A stretch of 64,000 bases of DNA, taken from assembly GCF_900105905.1 (NCBI RefSeq), contig NZ_FNSV01000005.1, positions 4,464,001 to 4,528,000 of the forward strand, in the 5' to 3' direction. A model generated the notes under the pieces. That model was not told where the DNA came from and did no database searches. It saw only the letters and a program-made list of their open reading frames with translations. Both the position numbers and the translations under genes were made by a program. Origin of the DNA: Rhodococcus koreensis (GTDB lineage: Bacteria > Actinomycetota > Actinomycetes > Mycobacteriales > Mycobacteriaceae). Of the stretch, positions 33,862-42,171 are shown one piece after another (the first letter of the stretch is position 1; every line of letters begins with the position of its first letter).

Positions 33862-35900
33862 CAGCGCAGGAAGGCCGCAGCAACACCGGCATCCACCGGG
33901 ATGTGCAGTCCGGTGGTATGCGTGAGGTCGCCGCCGGTGAGCGCAAACACCGCGTTGGCGACGTGCTCGGGCAGCACCTCCCGCTTGAGCAGGGTGCGCT
34001 GCGCGTAGTACTCGCCCAGCTTCTCCTCCTCGACGCCGTACACGGCGGCCCGCTTGGCGCCCCAGCCGCCGGCGAAGATGCCCGAGCCCCGCACCACACC
34101 GTCCGGGTTGATGCCGTTGACGCGGATGCCGTACTCGCCCAGCTCCGCCGCGAGCAGCCGCACCTGGTGCGCCTGGTCGGCCTTCGTCGCGGAGTACGCG
34201 ATGTTGTTGGGCCCGGCGAACACCGAGTTCTTCGAGGAGATGTAGACGATGTCACCGCCCATCGCCTGGGCGGTCATCACCCGCGCCGCCTCCCTCGACA
34301 CCAGGAACGATCCCTTCGCCATCACGTCGTGCTGCAGGTCCCAGTCCTTCTCGGTGGTCTCGAGCAGCGGCTTGGAGATCGACAGTCCCGCATTGTTCAC
34401 GACGAGATCGACACCGCCGAACGCCAGGACCGCGGCCTCGAACGCGGCGGCGACCTGGTCGGCGCTGGTCACGTCCGCTGCGACGCCGACGGCGACGTCA
34501 CTGCCGCCGATCTCGGCGGCGGCCTCGGCCGCCTTCGCCTGGTCGAGGTCGGCGATGACGACGCACGTGCCCTCCGCGGCGAGGCGCTGCGCGATCGCCT
34601 TGCCGATTCCCGACGCGGAACCGGTGACCAGCGCGATGCGGGTGGCGAGCGGCGCCGGCTTCGGCATGCGGGCCAGCTTCGCCTCCTCGAGGGCCCAGTA
34701 CTCGATGCGGAACTTCTCCCGCTCGTCGATCGGCTGGTACGTGGAGATGGCCTCGGCGCCGCGCATCACGTTGATCGCGTTGACGTAGAACTCGCCCGCC
34801 ACCCGCGCGGTCTGCTTGTTCGCGCCGAACGAGAACATCCCGACGCCGGGGACCAGGACGATGGCCGGGTCGGCGCCGCGCATCGCCGGGCTGTCCGGCT
34901 CCGCGTACTCGGCGTAGTACCGGGCGTAGTCCTCGCGGTAGGCGGTGTGCAGCTCACGCAGTCGCGCGGTGACCTCCTCGAGCGACGCGGTCGCCGGCAG
35001 GTCGAGGACCATCGGCCGGACCTTGGTGCGGAGGAAGTGATCCGGGCACGACGTACCCAGCGCGGCGAGACGCGGATGCTCGTGCGCCGCCAGGAAGTTC
35101 AGCACCTCCTCGCTGTCGGTGAAGTGCCCCACCTGCGGGCGATCGGTGGAGGCCAGTCCCCGCAGCAGCGGGAACAGCGCGGCGGCGCGGCGGCGGCGCT
35201 CCTCGGCGGGCAGTGCTTCGTAGCCCGCGATCGCGGGACCGAACGGCTCCTCGTGGCCGTTGTCGGCGATGAACTGCTCGGCGGTGCGGATGATCTCGAG
35301 CGAACGCTGCTCGCACTCCTCGCTCGTCGACCCCCACGCGGTGATGCCGTGCCCGCCCAGGATGCAGCCGATCGCCTGCGGGTTCGCCTCCGCGATGGCC
35401 GAGATGTCGAGACCAAGCTGGAAACCGGGGCGGCGCCACGGAACCCACACCACCCGGTCGCCGAAGCACTTGCGGGTCAACTCCTCACCGTCCGCGGCGG
35501 TCGCGAACGCGATACCGGAATCGGGGTGCAGGTGGTCGACGTGCGGCGCGTTCACCAGACCGTGCATGGCGGTGTCGATGGACGGCGCGGCGCCGCCCTT
35601 GCCGTGCAGGCAGTAGTCGAATGCGGCGACCATGTCGTCCTCGGCGTCGAGGCCCGGGTAGACGTCGGTCAGGGCGCGGACCCGGTCGAGGCGCAGCGCG
35701 GCGAGTCCGGCGGGCTTCAGCGTGCCGAGGTCTCCGCCGGAACCCTTCACCCAGACGAGGTCCACCTCGGCGCCGGTCACGGGATCGACGTCGGTGCCCT
35801 TGGCGGAGGTGTTGCCGCCGGCGTAGTTGGTGTTCCGGGCGTCGGCGCCCAGTCTGTTGGACCGTGCGATCAGTTCGGCGACGGTGCTCGTGGCGTTCAC
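33861..35900 (-). CDS. rhaEW: Bifunctional rhamnulose-1-phosphate aldolase/lactaldehyde dehydrogenase
   Basis: 679 aa fusion. The N-terminal class II aldolase domain (residues 1 to about 400) has NTNYAGGNTSAKG, VKGSGGDLGTL, MHGLVNAPHVDHLHPDSG (metal histidines) and GGHGITAWG. The C-terminal SDR domain (about 425-679) has VTGSASGIGKAIA, NNAGLS and the Tyr-x3-Lys in AYSATKAD. RhaEW fusions cleave rhamnulose-1-phosphate to DHAP and L-lactaldehyde and oxidise the aldehyde to lactate. The GTG start (35900) opens VNATSTVAEL. It follows the AraA-like isomerase by 29 nt. Confidence 0.92.
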   Translation of the reverse strand: MNATSTVAELIARSNRLGADARNTNYAGGNTSAKGTDVDPVTGAEVDLVWVKGSGGDLGTLKPAGLAALRLDRVRALTDVYPGLDAEDDMVAAFDYCLHGKGGAAPSIDTAMHGLVNAPHVDHLHPDSGIAFATAADGEELTRKCFGDRVVWVPWRRPGFQLGLDISAIAEANPQAIGCILGGHGITAWGSTSEECEQRSLEIIRTAEQFIADNGHEEPFGPAIAGYEALPAEERRRRAAALFPLLRGLASTDRPQVGHFTDSEEVLNFLAAHEHPRLAALGTSCPDHFLRTKVRPMVLDLPATASLEEVTARLRELHTAYREDYARYYAEYAEPDSPAMRGADPAIVLVPGVGMFSFGANKQTARVAGEFYVNAINVMRGAEAISTYQPIDEREKFRIEYWALEEAKLARMPKPAPLATRIALVTGSASGIGKAIAQRLAAEGTCVVIADLDQAKAAEAAAEIGGSDVAVGVAADVTSADQVAAAFEAAVLAFGGVDLVVNNAGLSISKPLLETTEKDWDLQHDVMAKGSFLVSREAARVMTAQAMGGDIVYISSKNSVFAGPNNIAYSATKADQAHQVRLLAAELGEYGIRVNGINPDGVVRGSGIFAGGWGAKRAAVYGVEEEKLGEYYAQRTLLKREVLPEHVANAVFALTGGDLTHTTGLHIPVDAGVAAAFLR

Positions 35901-35929
35901 TTCTTGTTTCTCCCTCGAGATTCTTGACT

Positions 35930-37375
35930 TCAGACCCGGATGAATTCGACGCCGAGCAGCTCTGCTGCGGCCTTGATCGCGCCGGCCCGGTGGCCGACGC
36001 ACAACGCCCAGTGGTGGCCGGTCCCGGTGGCACTCCACTCGTCCGTCCACTCCCCCGGGTCCCGGCCGAAGTCGACCCGCGACGTGGTGTTGCCGATGGC
36101 GAGGAGCGGCCCGGGGACCACTTCGCCCTCGGACGCGATGAACGAGTACGAGCCGTCGCGGTTCTGCCCGACCGCGAAGGTCGTGACGGGCCCGTGGGTC
36201 ACGTCGAACTCGACGCTGACGCCGTACCCTCGCTTGCCGTGATAGACACCGAGACCGCGGAGCAGCGGTTCGGTTGACGAGATCTGCAGGTGGGCCGGTC
36301 CGTCGTGACCCATTTCGACGATGCCGTCGCGGAAGTTCAGTGCCTGCAGTTCCGTGAACGATCCGCCCGCGCCCATCCGGTCCGAGACCAGCATCGCGAC
36401 CGCGGTGCGGATGTCGTACTCCCCGGCCAGCGGAATACCGCGTGCGGTCAGCAGGGACGCTCCGAGAATCATTCCGGCGCCCAGCTGTTCGTGTATCTCA
36501 CCACCCAGCCCGCGGTGGTAGTACGCCATGGCGTCGAGTTCGAAGTCCGCAACGAGACGGTCGAGTCCCACGGAGACCCGGGCTCCCCAGGCCAGATCGT
36601 CCGCGTTCACCGAACCGTCGAGCGCGAAAACCTCTTTCGCGAGGGCGATGCGGTCCGCGGTCTCACGTTCGGAGACCGCATCGACCCGCACCCGGAGGTC
36701 GTCGAATTCGAGCACCTCCACGTGCGCGCCGAACTGGGACGACAACAGGGTCATGTCCGTCGAGATGTCGAGCATCCCCGGGTACAGGTGACCCATGAGT
36801 CCGAGCCGGCCGTGCCGCAGGGCAGCCCGTGCCGAGGCGGCACTCACCCAGGCGTCGATGCGCCGCCAGGCGTTCTCGTCGTGCAGGTAGCCGGACACCG
36901 ACCGGAAGTCGATGCCGCTGCGCCGGAACACGTTCGCGACCTCCGGCAGCGGGCACTGCCCGCAGTAGGCCAGCCACGTCCCCGTGTCGGTGTTCGCGTG
37001 ATCCATCGCCTCGGTCGGCTGCAGATCGATCAGCAGCACCGGCACGTTGGTCCGCTGCGCGATCGGGAGCACCATCGACGACGTCAGGTAGGTGGTCAGG
37101 AAGATCACCACCAGGTCGCAGTCGGCCTGCCTCAGCGTCTCGGCTGCGACGGCGGACTCCTGCGGGTCCGAGACGAACCCGGCATCGACGACCTGACAGT
37201 CCTGCTCCTCGAATCGGCCCGTCACATACCGGGCGGACTCCTGGAGGACACCCCGGAGGCCGGGGAACTGCGGCCAGTAGGCGCCGAGCCCACCCGACAC
37301 CAGCCCCAGCCGAGTCTTCCGGGGACGCACCCGGTCGAGGTGAGCGGGCACGGTATTCGTCGTCGCCACGGTCAT
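35930..37375 (-). CDS. L-fucose/L-arabinose isomerase-family protein
   Basis: 481 aa. RLGLVSGGLGAYWPQFPGLRG at the N-terminus, FLTTYLTSSMVLPIAQR, LGGEIHEQLGAGMILGASLLT and the metal-site segment AGEYDIRTAVAML resemble the AraA/FucI ketol-isomerase fold. A separate RhaI is encoded next to it, so this one is not needed for the standard route; it may isomerise another deoxysugar (L-fucose, L-lyxose, L-arabinose) or a rhamnose anomer. It lies inside the operon with a TGATG overlap to rhaI, which argues that its function is linked to rhamnose. Confidence 0.75.
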   Translation of the reverse strand: MTVATTNTVPAHLDRVRPRKTRLGLVSGGLGAYWPQFPGLRGVLQESARYVTGRFEEQDCQVVDAGFVSDPQESAVAAETLRQADCDLVVIFLTTYLTSSMVLPIAQRTNVPVLLIDLQPTEAMDHANTDTGTWLAYCGQCPLPEVANVFRRSGIDFRSVSGYLHDENAWRRIDAWVSAASARAALRHGRLGLMGHLYPGMLDISTDMTLLSSQFGAHVEVLEFDDLRVRVDAVSERETADRIALAKEVFALDGSVNADDLAWGARVSVGLDRLVADFELDAMAYYHRGLGGEIHEQLGAGMILGASLLTARGIPLAGEYDIRTAVAMLVSDRMGAGGSFTELQALNFRDGIVEMGHDGPAHLQISSTEPLLRGLGVYHGKRGYGVSVEFDVTHGPVTTFAVGQNRDGSYSFIASEGEVVPGPLLAIGNTTSRVDFGRDPGEWTDEWSATGTGHHWALCVGHRAGAIKAAAELLGVEFIRV

Positions 37376-38556
37376 CACGCGCCCCAACTCGCCTGGTTTC
37401 CGCCCACCCGCTCGTGCTCGATCCGCTCCAGGTACCCGGAGCGCGCGAACGCGCCGATCGGGTCGGCTTCCCTGCCCTGCGATTCGCGCAGTTCCGCGAG
37501 CAGCGGCCGGACGTCGGTGTTGTAACCGTCCATCAGCACCGCGTGCGCGCCGAGCACGTCACCCGACTGCTGGGCCGCCTCGAGGGCGTCCCCGTCGACG
37601 AGCAGTGCCTTGGCCGTGGCTTCCTGGACGTTCATGATCGACCGGATCTGGCCGGGGATCTTCGGCTCGATGTTGTGACACTGGTCGAGCATGAAGTTCA
37701 CGCGCGAGTCCGGGAGGTGCGCGCCGGCCCGGACGATCTCGTGCATGATCCGGAACAGCTGGAACGGGTCCGCGGATCCGACGATCAGGTCGTCGTCGGC
37801 GTAGAAGCGGGAGTTGAAGTCGAACGCGCCGAGCCGTCCCTGCCGGATCAGCTGGGCGACGATGAATTCGATGTTCGTGCCCGGTGCGTGATGACCGGTG
37901 TCCAGCACGACCTGGGCCTTCTCGCCCAGCGCCAGACAGTGCAGCAGCGACGTTCCCCAGTCGGGGATGTCGGTGGTGTAGAAGTACGGCTCGAAGAACT
38001 TGTACTCGATCAGCAGGCGGTGATCGTCGTCGAGTTCGGCGTAGATCTTCTGCAGCGAATCGGCGAGCCGATCCTGCCGGGCGCGGATCGAATCCTGGCC
38101 TGCGTAGTTGGTGCCGTCGGGCAGCCACAGCTTCAGATCCTTCGATCCCGTGGCCCGCATGACGTCGACGCACTCGACGTGGTGGGCGACGGCCTTCGCG
38201 CGGATCTTCGGGTCGGCGTTGGTCAGCGACCCCAGCTTGTAGTCGTCGTCCTGGAACACGTTGGAGTTGATCGCCCCCAGCGACACCCCCTGATCGGCGG
38301 CGTACGCGGCGAGTTTGCCGAAGTCGTCGACGCGGTCCCACGGGATGTGCAACGACACCCGCGGCGCCGCCCCGGTCACGCGATGCACCTGTGCGGCGTC
38401 CTCGATTTTCTCGTACGGGTCGCGCGGGACACCTGCCGTGGCGAACACCTTGAATCGGGTGCCGGAGTTCCCGTATGCCCAACTGGGAACTTCGATTCCG
38501 AAGTCGGCAAGGGCGGAGATGTCGCCGGCGGTGCGCCGAATGTCAGTTGCCGTCAT
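37375..38556 (-). CDS. rhaI: L-rhamnose isomerase (RhaI type)
   Basis: 393 aa TIM-barrel isomerase. SLHIPWDRV, LIEYKFFEPYFYTTD (metal Glu), VVLDTGHHAPGTNIE (metal Asp and His) and AFDFNSRFYADDDL match the Pseudomonas stutzeri-type rhamnose isomerase, not E. coli RhaA. It turns L-rhamnose into L-rhamnulose. Start ATG 6 nt after rhaM. Confidence 0.93.
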   Translation of the reverse strand: MTATDIRRTAGDISALADFGIEVPSWAYGNSGTRFKVFATAGVPRDPYEKIEDAAQVHRVTGAAPRVSLHIPWDRVDDFGKLAAYAADQGVSLGAINSNVFQDDDYKLGSLTNADPKIRAKAVAHHVECVDVMRATGSKDLKLWLPDGTNYAGQDSIRARQDRLADSLQKIYAELDDDHRLLIEYKFFEPYFYTTDIPDWGTSLLHCLALGEKAQVVLDTGHHAPGTNIEFIVAQLIRQGRLGAFDFNSRFYADDDLIVGSADPFQLFRIMHEIVRAGAHLPDSRVNFMLDQCHNIEPKIPGQIRSIMNVQEATAKALLVDGDALEAAQQSGDVLGAHAVLMDGYNTDVRPLLAELRESQGREADPIGAFARSGYLERIEHERVGGNQASWGA

Positions 38557-38562
38557 GGTGAA

Positions 38563-38925
38563 TCATCCTTCGGTGGAGATCGTGTGGTCGAGAGGGGTGT
38601 GGAGTTGGGCGTCCAGGTCGAAGATCTCGGTGAGGAGCGTGAATCCCTCGTCGGGGGCCACCCCGTCGAGTTCGAAGAACGGCGCCATGTCGTGTTGCCA
38701 CCGCCGGTTGACGTCGGTGCGGGCCATGGCCGCCTGCGATTCTTCGAGATTCTCCGACTCGACGTAGCCGACGATCAGCCCGTCCGGCCGGATGTGCAGC
38801 GAATAGTTATTCCACCCACTGGATTTCAGGGCCTCCAGCATCTCCGGCCAGACCTGGGTGTGGCGACGGACGTACTCGTCGATCCGGTCCGGCCGGAGTT
38901 GCAGGGTGAAGCAGTACTTGTTCAT
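38563..38925 (-). CDS. rhaM: L-rhamnose mutarotase
   Basis: 120 aa. The ferredoxin-like fold of RhaM/YiiL is recognisable: KYCFTLQLRPDRIDEYVRRHTQVWPEMLEALKSSGWNNYSLHI with the catalytic His, then LIVGYVESEN. It interconverts the anomers of L-rhamnose so that the isomerase receives the right form. Here it is somewhat longer at the C-terminus than the usual 104 residues. It lies between rhaS and rhaI. Confidence 0.92.
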   Translation of the reverse strand: MNKYCFTLQLRPDRIDEYVRRHTQVWPEMLEALKSSGWNNYSLHIRPDGLIVGYVESENLEESQAAMARTDVNRRWQHDMAPFFELDGVAPDEGFTLLTEIFDLDAQLHTPLDHTISTEG

Positions 38926-38933
38926 CGGACGGT

Positions 38934-40010
38934 TCAGAAGTTGTACTGGTCGATGGTGTTCGCGTCGAACACGGTGGGCGGGCCGAGCACGACCTCGCCG
39001 CCGGCGCCGATCGTGTACTCGCCGAGCTTGCCTGCCGTGAACTTCTGCCCCTCGGCCCCGGTGATCTGACCGGAGGCCAGCGCGGCACCGGCGTAGGCGG
39101 AGAGGTAGCCGATGTTCGTCGGGTCCCAGAGGGCGAATTCCTTGACTGTGCCGTTCTTCACATACTCCCGCATCTGGTTCGGGGTGCCGAGACCGGTGAG
39201 GACGACGTTGCCCTTGTAGCTCGACGACGAGATGTAGCGCGCCGCGGCGGCGATACCGACCGTGGTGGGCGACACGATCGCCTTCAGGTCGGGGTAGGTC
39301 TGGAGCAGGCCCTGCGTTTCCTGGAACGACTTCTGGTCGTCGTCGTTGCCGTACACCGTGGCCACCAGTTCGATGTTCCGGTATTCCGGCTTGCTCGCGA
39401 GCTCCGCCTTCAGCACCTCGATCCACGCGTTCTGGTTGGTGGCGTTCGGGGTCGCGGACAGCACCGCGATCTTGCCGGTGCCGCCGATCTGCTCGCTCGT
39501 CATCTTCGCGAGCGTCTCACCGACCCCCTGCGTGGTGGCCTGGTTGATGAACAAGTCGCGGCAGTCCTCGGCCGCGTCGGAATCGAACGTCACGACCTTG
39601 ATGCCTGCGTCGCGGGCCTGGTTCAGCGAGGGGCACACGGCATTCGGATCGTTGGCGGCGATGTTGATGACGTTCTGGCCCTGCTGGATCAGCGTGTTGA
39701 TGTACGACACCTGCGAGGACGCGCTCGCATCGTTGGGGCCGACGAGCTTGTACTCGCCGCCGAACTCCTCCACGGCGGTCTTGCCACCGCCGACCTCGAT
39801 GTCGGAGTACGGGTTGTTGAGCTGCTTGGGGAGGAACGCGACCTGCAGACCGTCCTGGATCGGCGCGTCGGGGTTCGCGGTCCCGGTGGCGCGGTCGCCA
39901 CCCCCCGAGTTCGATGCCGAATCCTGGGTGGTGCCGCCGCAGGCCGTCAATCCGATCGAGACTGCGACGATCCCCGCCAGGGGAACGAAGGTCCGGCGGA
40001 ATCGGGTCAT
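38934..40010 (-). CDS. rhaS: Rhamnose ABC transporter substrate-binding lipoprotein
   Basis: 358 aa. A lipobox LTAC (Cys24) ends the signal peptide. The periplasmic-binding-protein type 1 fold (autoinducer-2/ribose-like) shows VAFLPKQLNNPYSDIEVGGGKTAVEEFGG, NVINIAANDPNAVCP, VVTFDSDAAEDCR and VLTGLGTPNQMREYVKNG. By its operon it binds L-rhamnose outside the membrane and delivers it to RhaPQ. It is separated from rhaQ by a 69-nt gap with a hairpin. Confidence 0.9.
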   Translation of the reverse strand: MTRFRRTFVPLAGIVAVSIGLTACGGTTQDSASNSGGGDRATGTANPDAPIQDGLQVAFLPKQLNNPYSDIEVGGGKTAVEEFGGEYKLVGPNDASASSQVSYINTLIQQGQNVINIAANDPNAVCPSLNQARDAGIKVVTFDSDAAEDCRDLFINQATTQGVGETLAKMTSEQIGGTGKIAVLSATPNATNQNAWIEVLKAELASKPEYRNIELVATVYGNDDDQKSFQETQGLLQTYPDLKAIVSPTTVGIAAAARYISSSSYKGNVVLTGLGTPNQMREYVKNGTVKEFALWDPTNIGYLSAYAGAALASGQITGAEGQKFTAGKLGEYTIGAGGEVVLGPPTVFDANTIDQYNF

Positions 40011-40028
40011 GGTGGATCCTTTCCTCGT

Positions 40029-40046
40029 GTTCGCGTCACCGCGAAC
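40029..40046 (-). other. Intercistronic hairpin between rhaQ and rhaS
   Basis: GTTCGCG-TCAC-CGCGAAC is a 7-bp stem with a 4-nt loop, 18 nt before the rhaS start and within the widest gap of the operon. Such hairpins often raise the level of the binding-protein mRNA relative to the permeases. Confidence 0.45.
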
Positions 40047-40079
40047 GCTGAAGTGAGAAAGAGCGGTGAAGCAGGGAAT

Positions 40080-41126
40080 TCAGGGCGCGTTTTTCAGCTT
40101 TCGACGCTGCGCGGACGTCCGCACGGTCTTCAGCAGGTTCGGAAGCAGAACCGCGACGATCAGGAGAACACCGGTGACGATGGTGAGCGCCTCGTTCGAG
40201 ATGTCCTCGAGGCGCAGCGCATTCTGCAGCGTGGCGAGCAGCACCACCGCGGCGAGCACACCCGCCAGCCGGCCCTTGCCGCCGAAGATCGACACCCCGC
40301 CGAGGAGCACCGCCGCGACCACGGCCAGTTCGAGACCGGATCCGTTGTCGGCCCGGGCGCTCGAGTACCGCAGGCTCCACAGCACCCCGGCGAGGGCGGC
40401 GACCGCCCCGCACACCACGTAGAGCCAGAACTTCAGCCGCGCCCCGTCGATGCCGGCGAAGCGTGCGGCCGTGTCGCTGGCGCCGGTGGCGTAGATGTCG
40501 CGGCCGAGCGGGGTGGCCTGGAGGATCACCGCGAACACGACGGCCGCGACGACCAGTGGGAGGGCGAGATTGGGGATGACCGTGCCGCCGACCGTTCCCG
40601 TGACCCACGACGTGTATGCGCGGGGGAAGTTGGACACCGCCTGGTCACCGAGGAGGACGAACGCGAGCCCCCGGAACAGGGCCAGGGTACCGATCGTGAC
40701 GGCGAGAGACGGCAACCCCAGCCTGGCGACGAGGAAACCGTTGAGGGCACCGAGGAGGCAGCCGAGCAGGATGCACATCGGGATGATCGCCTCGATGGCG
40801 AAGCCGTTGTTCCACATCCAGCCCATCGCGGCGCCGCTCAGCCCCAGGACGCTCGCCACCGACAGGTCGATCTCGCCGGTGATGATGATGAACGTCATCG
40901 GCAGTGCGATCAGGAAGATCGGCGCCAGGTCGAGGACGAGGAACGCGAAGTTCCGGCTGCTCCCGAAGTCGGGGTTGGTGACCGAGGCGACCACCAGCAC
41001 GACGACCGTGATGGCGATGATCACCGAGTCCCAGCCGGCGAGCACCTCGCGGATTCGGCCGACCGTCGACGTCCCCGCGGTGTCCGGCTGTGCGGTCGTC
41101 GCCGGCTCGATGGTGTCAGTCGACAT
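40080..41126 (-). CDS. rhaQ: Rhamnose ABC transporter permease
   Basis: 348 aa with about nine or ten transmembrane helices. FIIITGEIDLSVASVLGLSGAAMGW and GLPSLAVTIGTLALFRGLAFVLLGD are typical of the ribose/rhamnose-type (RbsC-like) permeases, with GARLKFWLYVVCGAVAALAGVL near the end. The ATG at 41126 starts MSTDTIEP and lies inside the last 11 nt of the upstream permease gene; a start 33 nt upstream is possible. Pairs with RhaP. Confidence 0.9.
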   Translation of the reverse strand: MSTDTIEPATTAQPDTAGTSTVGRIREVLAGWDSVIIAITVVVLVVASVTNPDFGSSRNFAFLVLDLAPIFLIALPMTFIIITGEIDLSVASVLGLSGAAMGWMWNNGFAIEAIIPMCILLGCLLGALNGFLVARLGLPSLAVTIGTLALFRGLAFVLLGDQAVSNFPRAYTSWVTGTVGGTVIPNLALPLVVAAVVFAVILQATPLGRDIYATGASDTAARFAGIDGARLKFWLYVVCGAVAALAGVLWSLRYSSARADNGSGLELAVVAAVLLGGVSIFGGKGRLAGVLAAVVLLATLQNALRLEDISNEALTIVTGVLLIVAVLLPNLLKTVRTSAQRRKLKNAP

Positions 41127-42171
41127 GGGCGCTCCTCTTCCGAAGTTGCTGTGCGGCACGCACCGCGAGCAGTCGATCGGCCGCGATGGCGATGAGAATC
41201 AGCGCACCGACGATGGCCTGCTGCCAGAACTGGTTGATCTGGAGAACGGGCAGCGAACTGTTGATGGTGGTCAGGAGCAGCGCGCCGAGCGCCGCGCCCC
41301 AGACGGTGCCGACGCCGCCGACCACGGCGACACCGCCCACGACGGCGGCCGCGATCACGTTGAGTTCGTAGCCGGATCCGGCGGCGGCGTCGACGGTGCC
41401 GAACCGCGCCGCGAACATGACCCCGGCGACTCCGGCCATGGCCCCGGAGAACACGAAGGCGAGCAGGACGCGCTTGCCGACGGCGATGCCCGCGAGTTCG
41501 GCGGCGTGGCCGTTCGACCCGATGGCGTAGAGGTCGCGTCCACTGCGATAGCGACGCAGATACACACCGGCGAGAACAACGGCCACCACCGCGACGATCA
41601 CGAGCACCGGCACACCGAGAAGCGTTGCGGTGCCGAGCTTCAGGAAGTCCGGCGGCATCTCGTCGGCGGTGATCTGCTCGCCACCCGCCCACAGGTAGGC
41701 GATGCCGCGGAAGATGTACATCGTGCCGAGCGTGACGACCAGGGCGGGAACGCCGCCGAACCGCACCAGCAGCGCGTTGGCGAGTCCGCAGACCGCGCCG
41801 ACGGCGATCCCCGCGAGGATCCCCACCACGATCGGTGCACCGTCGGCACCCGACATCACACTGCCCGCGGCGAACGCCGACAGCCCGAGCACCGAGCCGA
41901 CCGACAGGTCGATGTTCTTGGTGATCATGACGACGGTCTGCCCGACCACCAGCACACCGACGATCGACGCGGCCAGCAGAATGTCGCGAATGCTCTGGGA
42001 GGAAAGGAAATTGCCGTTCTGCATCGTGGTGACCACGACCAGCACGATCAGCGCGGCGAGGATGCCGAGCGAACGGACCTGCAGCACCTTCTCGATCAGC
42101 GACGGACCCCCGTCCGACTTCACCGGTGGCTTCGCGGCGCCCGCAGGCGCGACGCGGGTGGGTGCGCTCAT
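41116..42171 (-). CDS. rhaP: Rhamnose ABC transporter permease
   Basis: 351 aa, RbsC-like permease with about ten transmembrane helices: VVMITKNIDLSVGSVLGLSAFAAGSV, GVPALVVTLGTMYIFRGIAYLWAGG and GKRVLLAFVFSGAMAGVAGVMFAARFGTVDAAAGSGYELNVIAAAVVGG. It forms the channel with RhaQ. It overlaps the ATPase gene by 4 nt and rhaQ by 11 nt. Confidence 0.9.
   Translation of the reverse strand: MSAPTRVAPAGAAKPPVKSDGGPSLIEKVLQVRSLGILAALIVLVVVTTMQNGNFLSSQSIRDILLAASIVGVLVVGQTVVMITKNIDLSVGSVLGLSAFAAGSVMSGADGAPIVVGILAGIAVGAVCGLANALLVRFGGVPALVVTLGTMYIFRGIAYLWAGGEQITADEMPPDFLKLGTATLLGVPVLVIVAVVAVVLAGVYLRRYRSGRDLYAIGSNGHAAELAGIAVGKRVLLAFVFSGAMAGVAGVMFAARFGTVDAAAGSGYELNVIAAAVVGGVAVVGGVGTVWGAALGALLLTTINSSLPVLQINQFWQQAIVGALILIAIAADRLLAVRAAQQLRKRSAHVD

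Noticed and set aside
33903..35927. Plus-strand open frame of 674 codons opposite rhaEW
   Set aside because: Antisense shadow of the fused aldolase/dehydrogenase gene.
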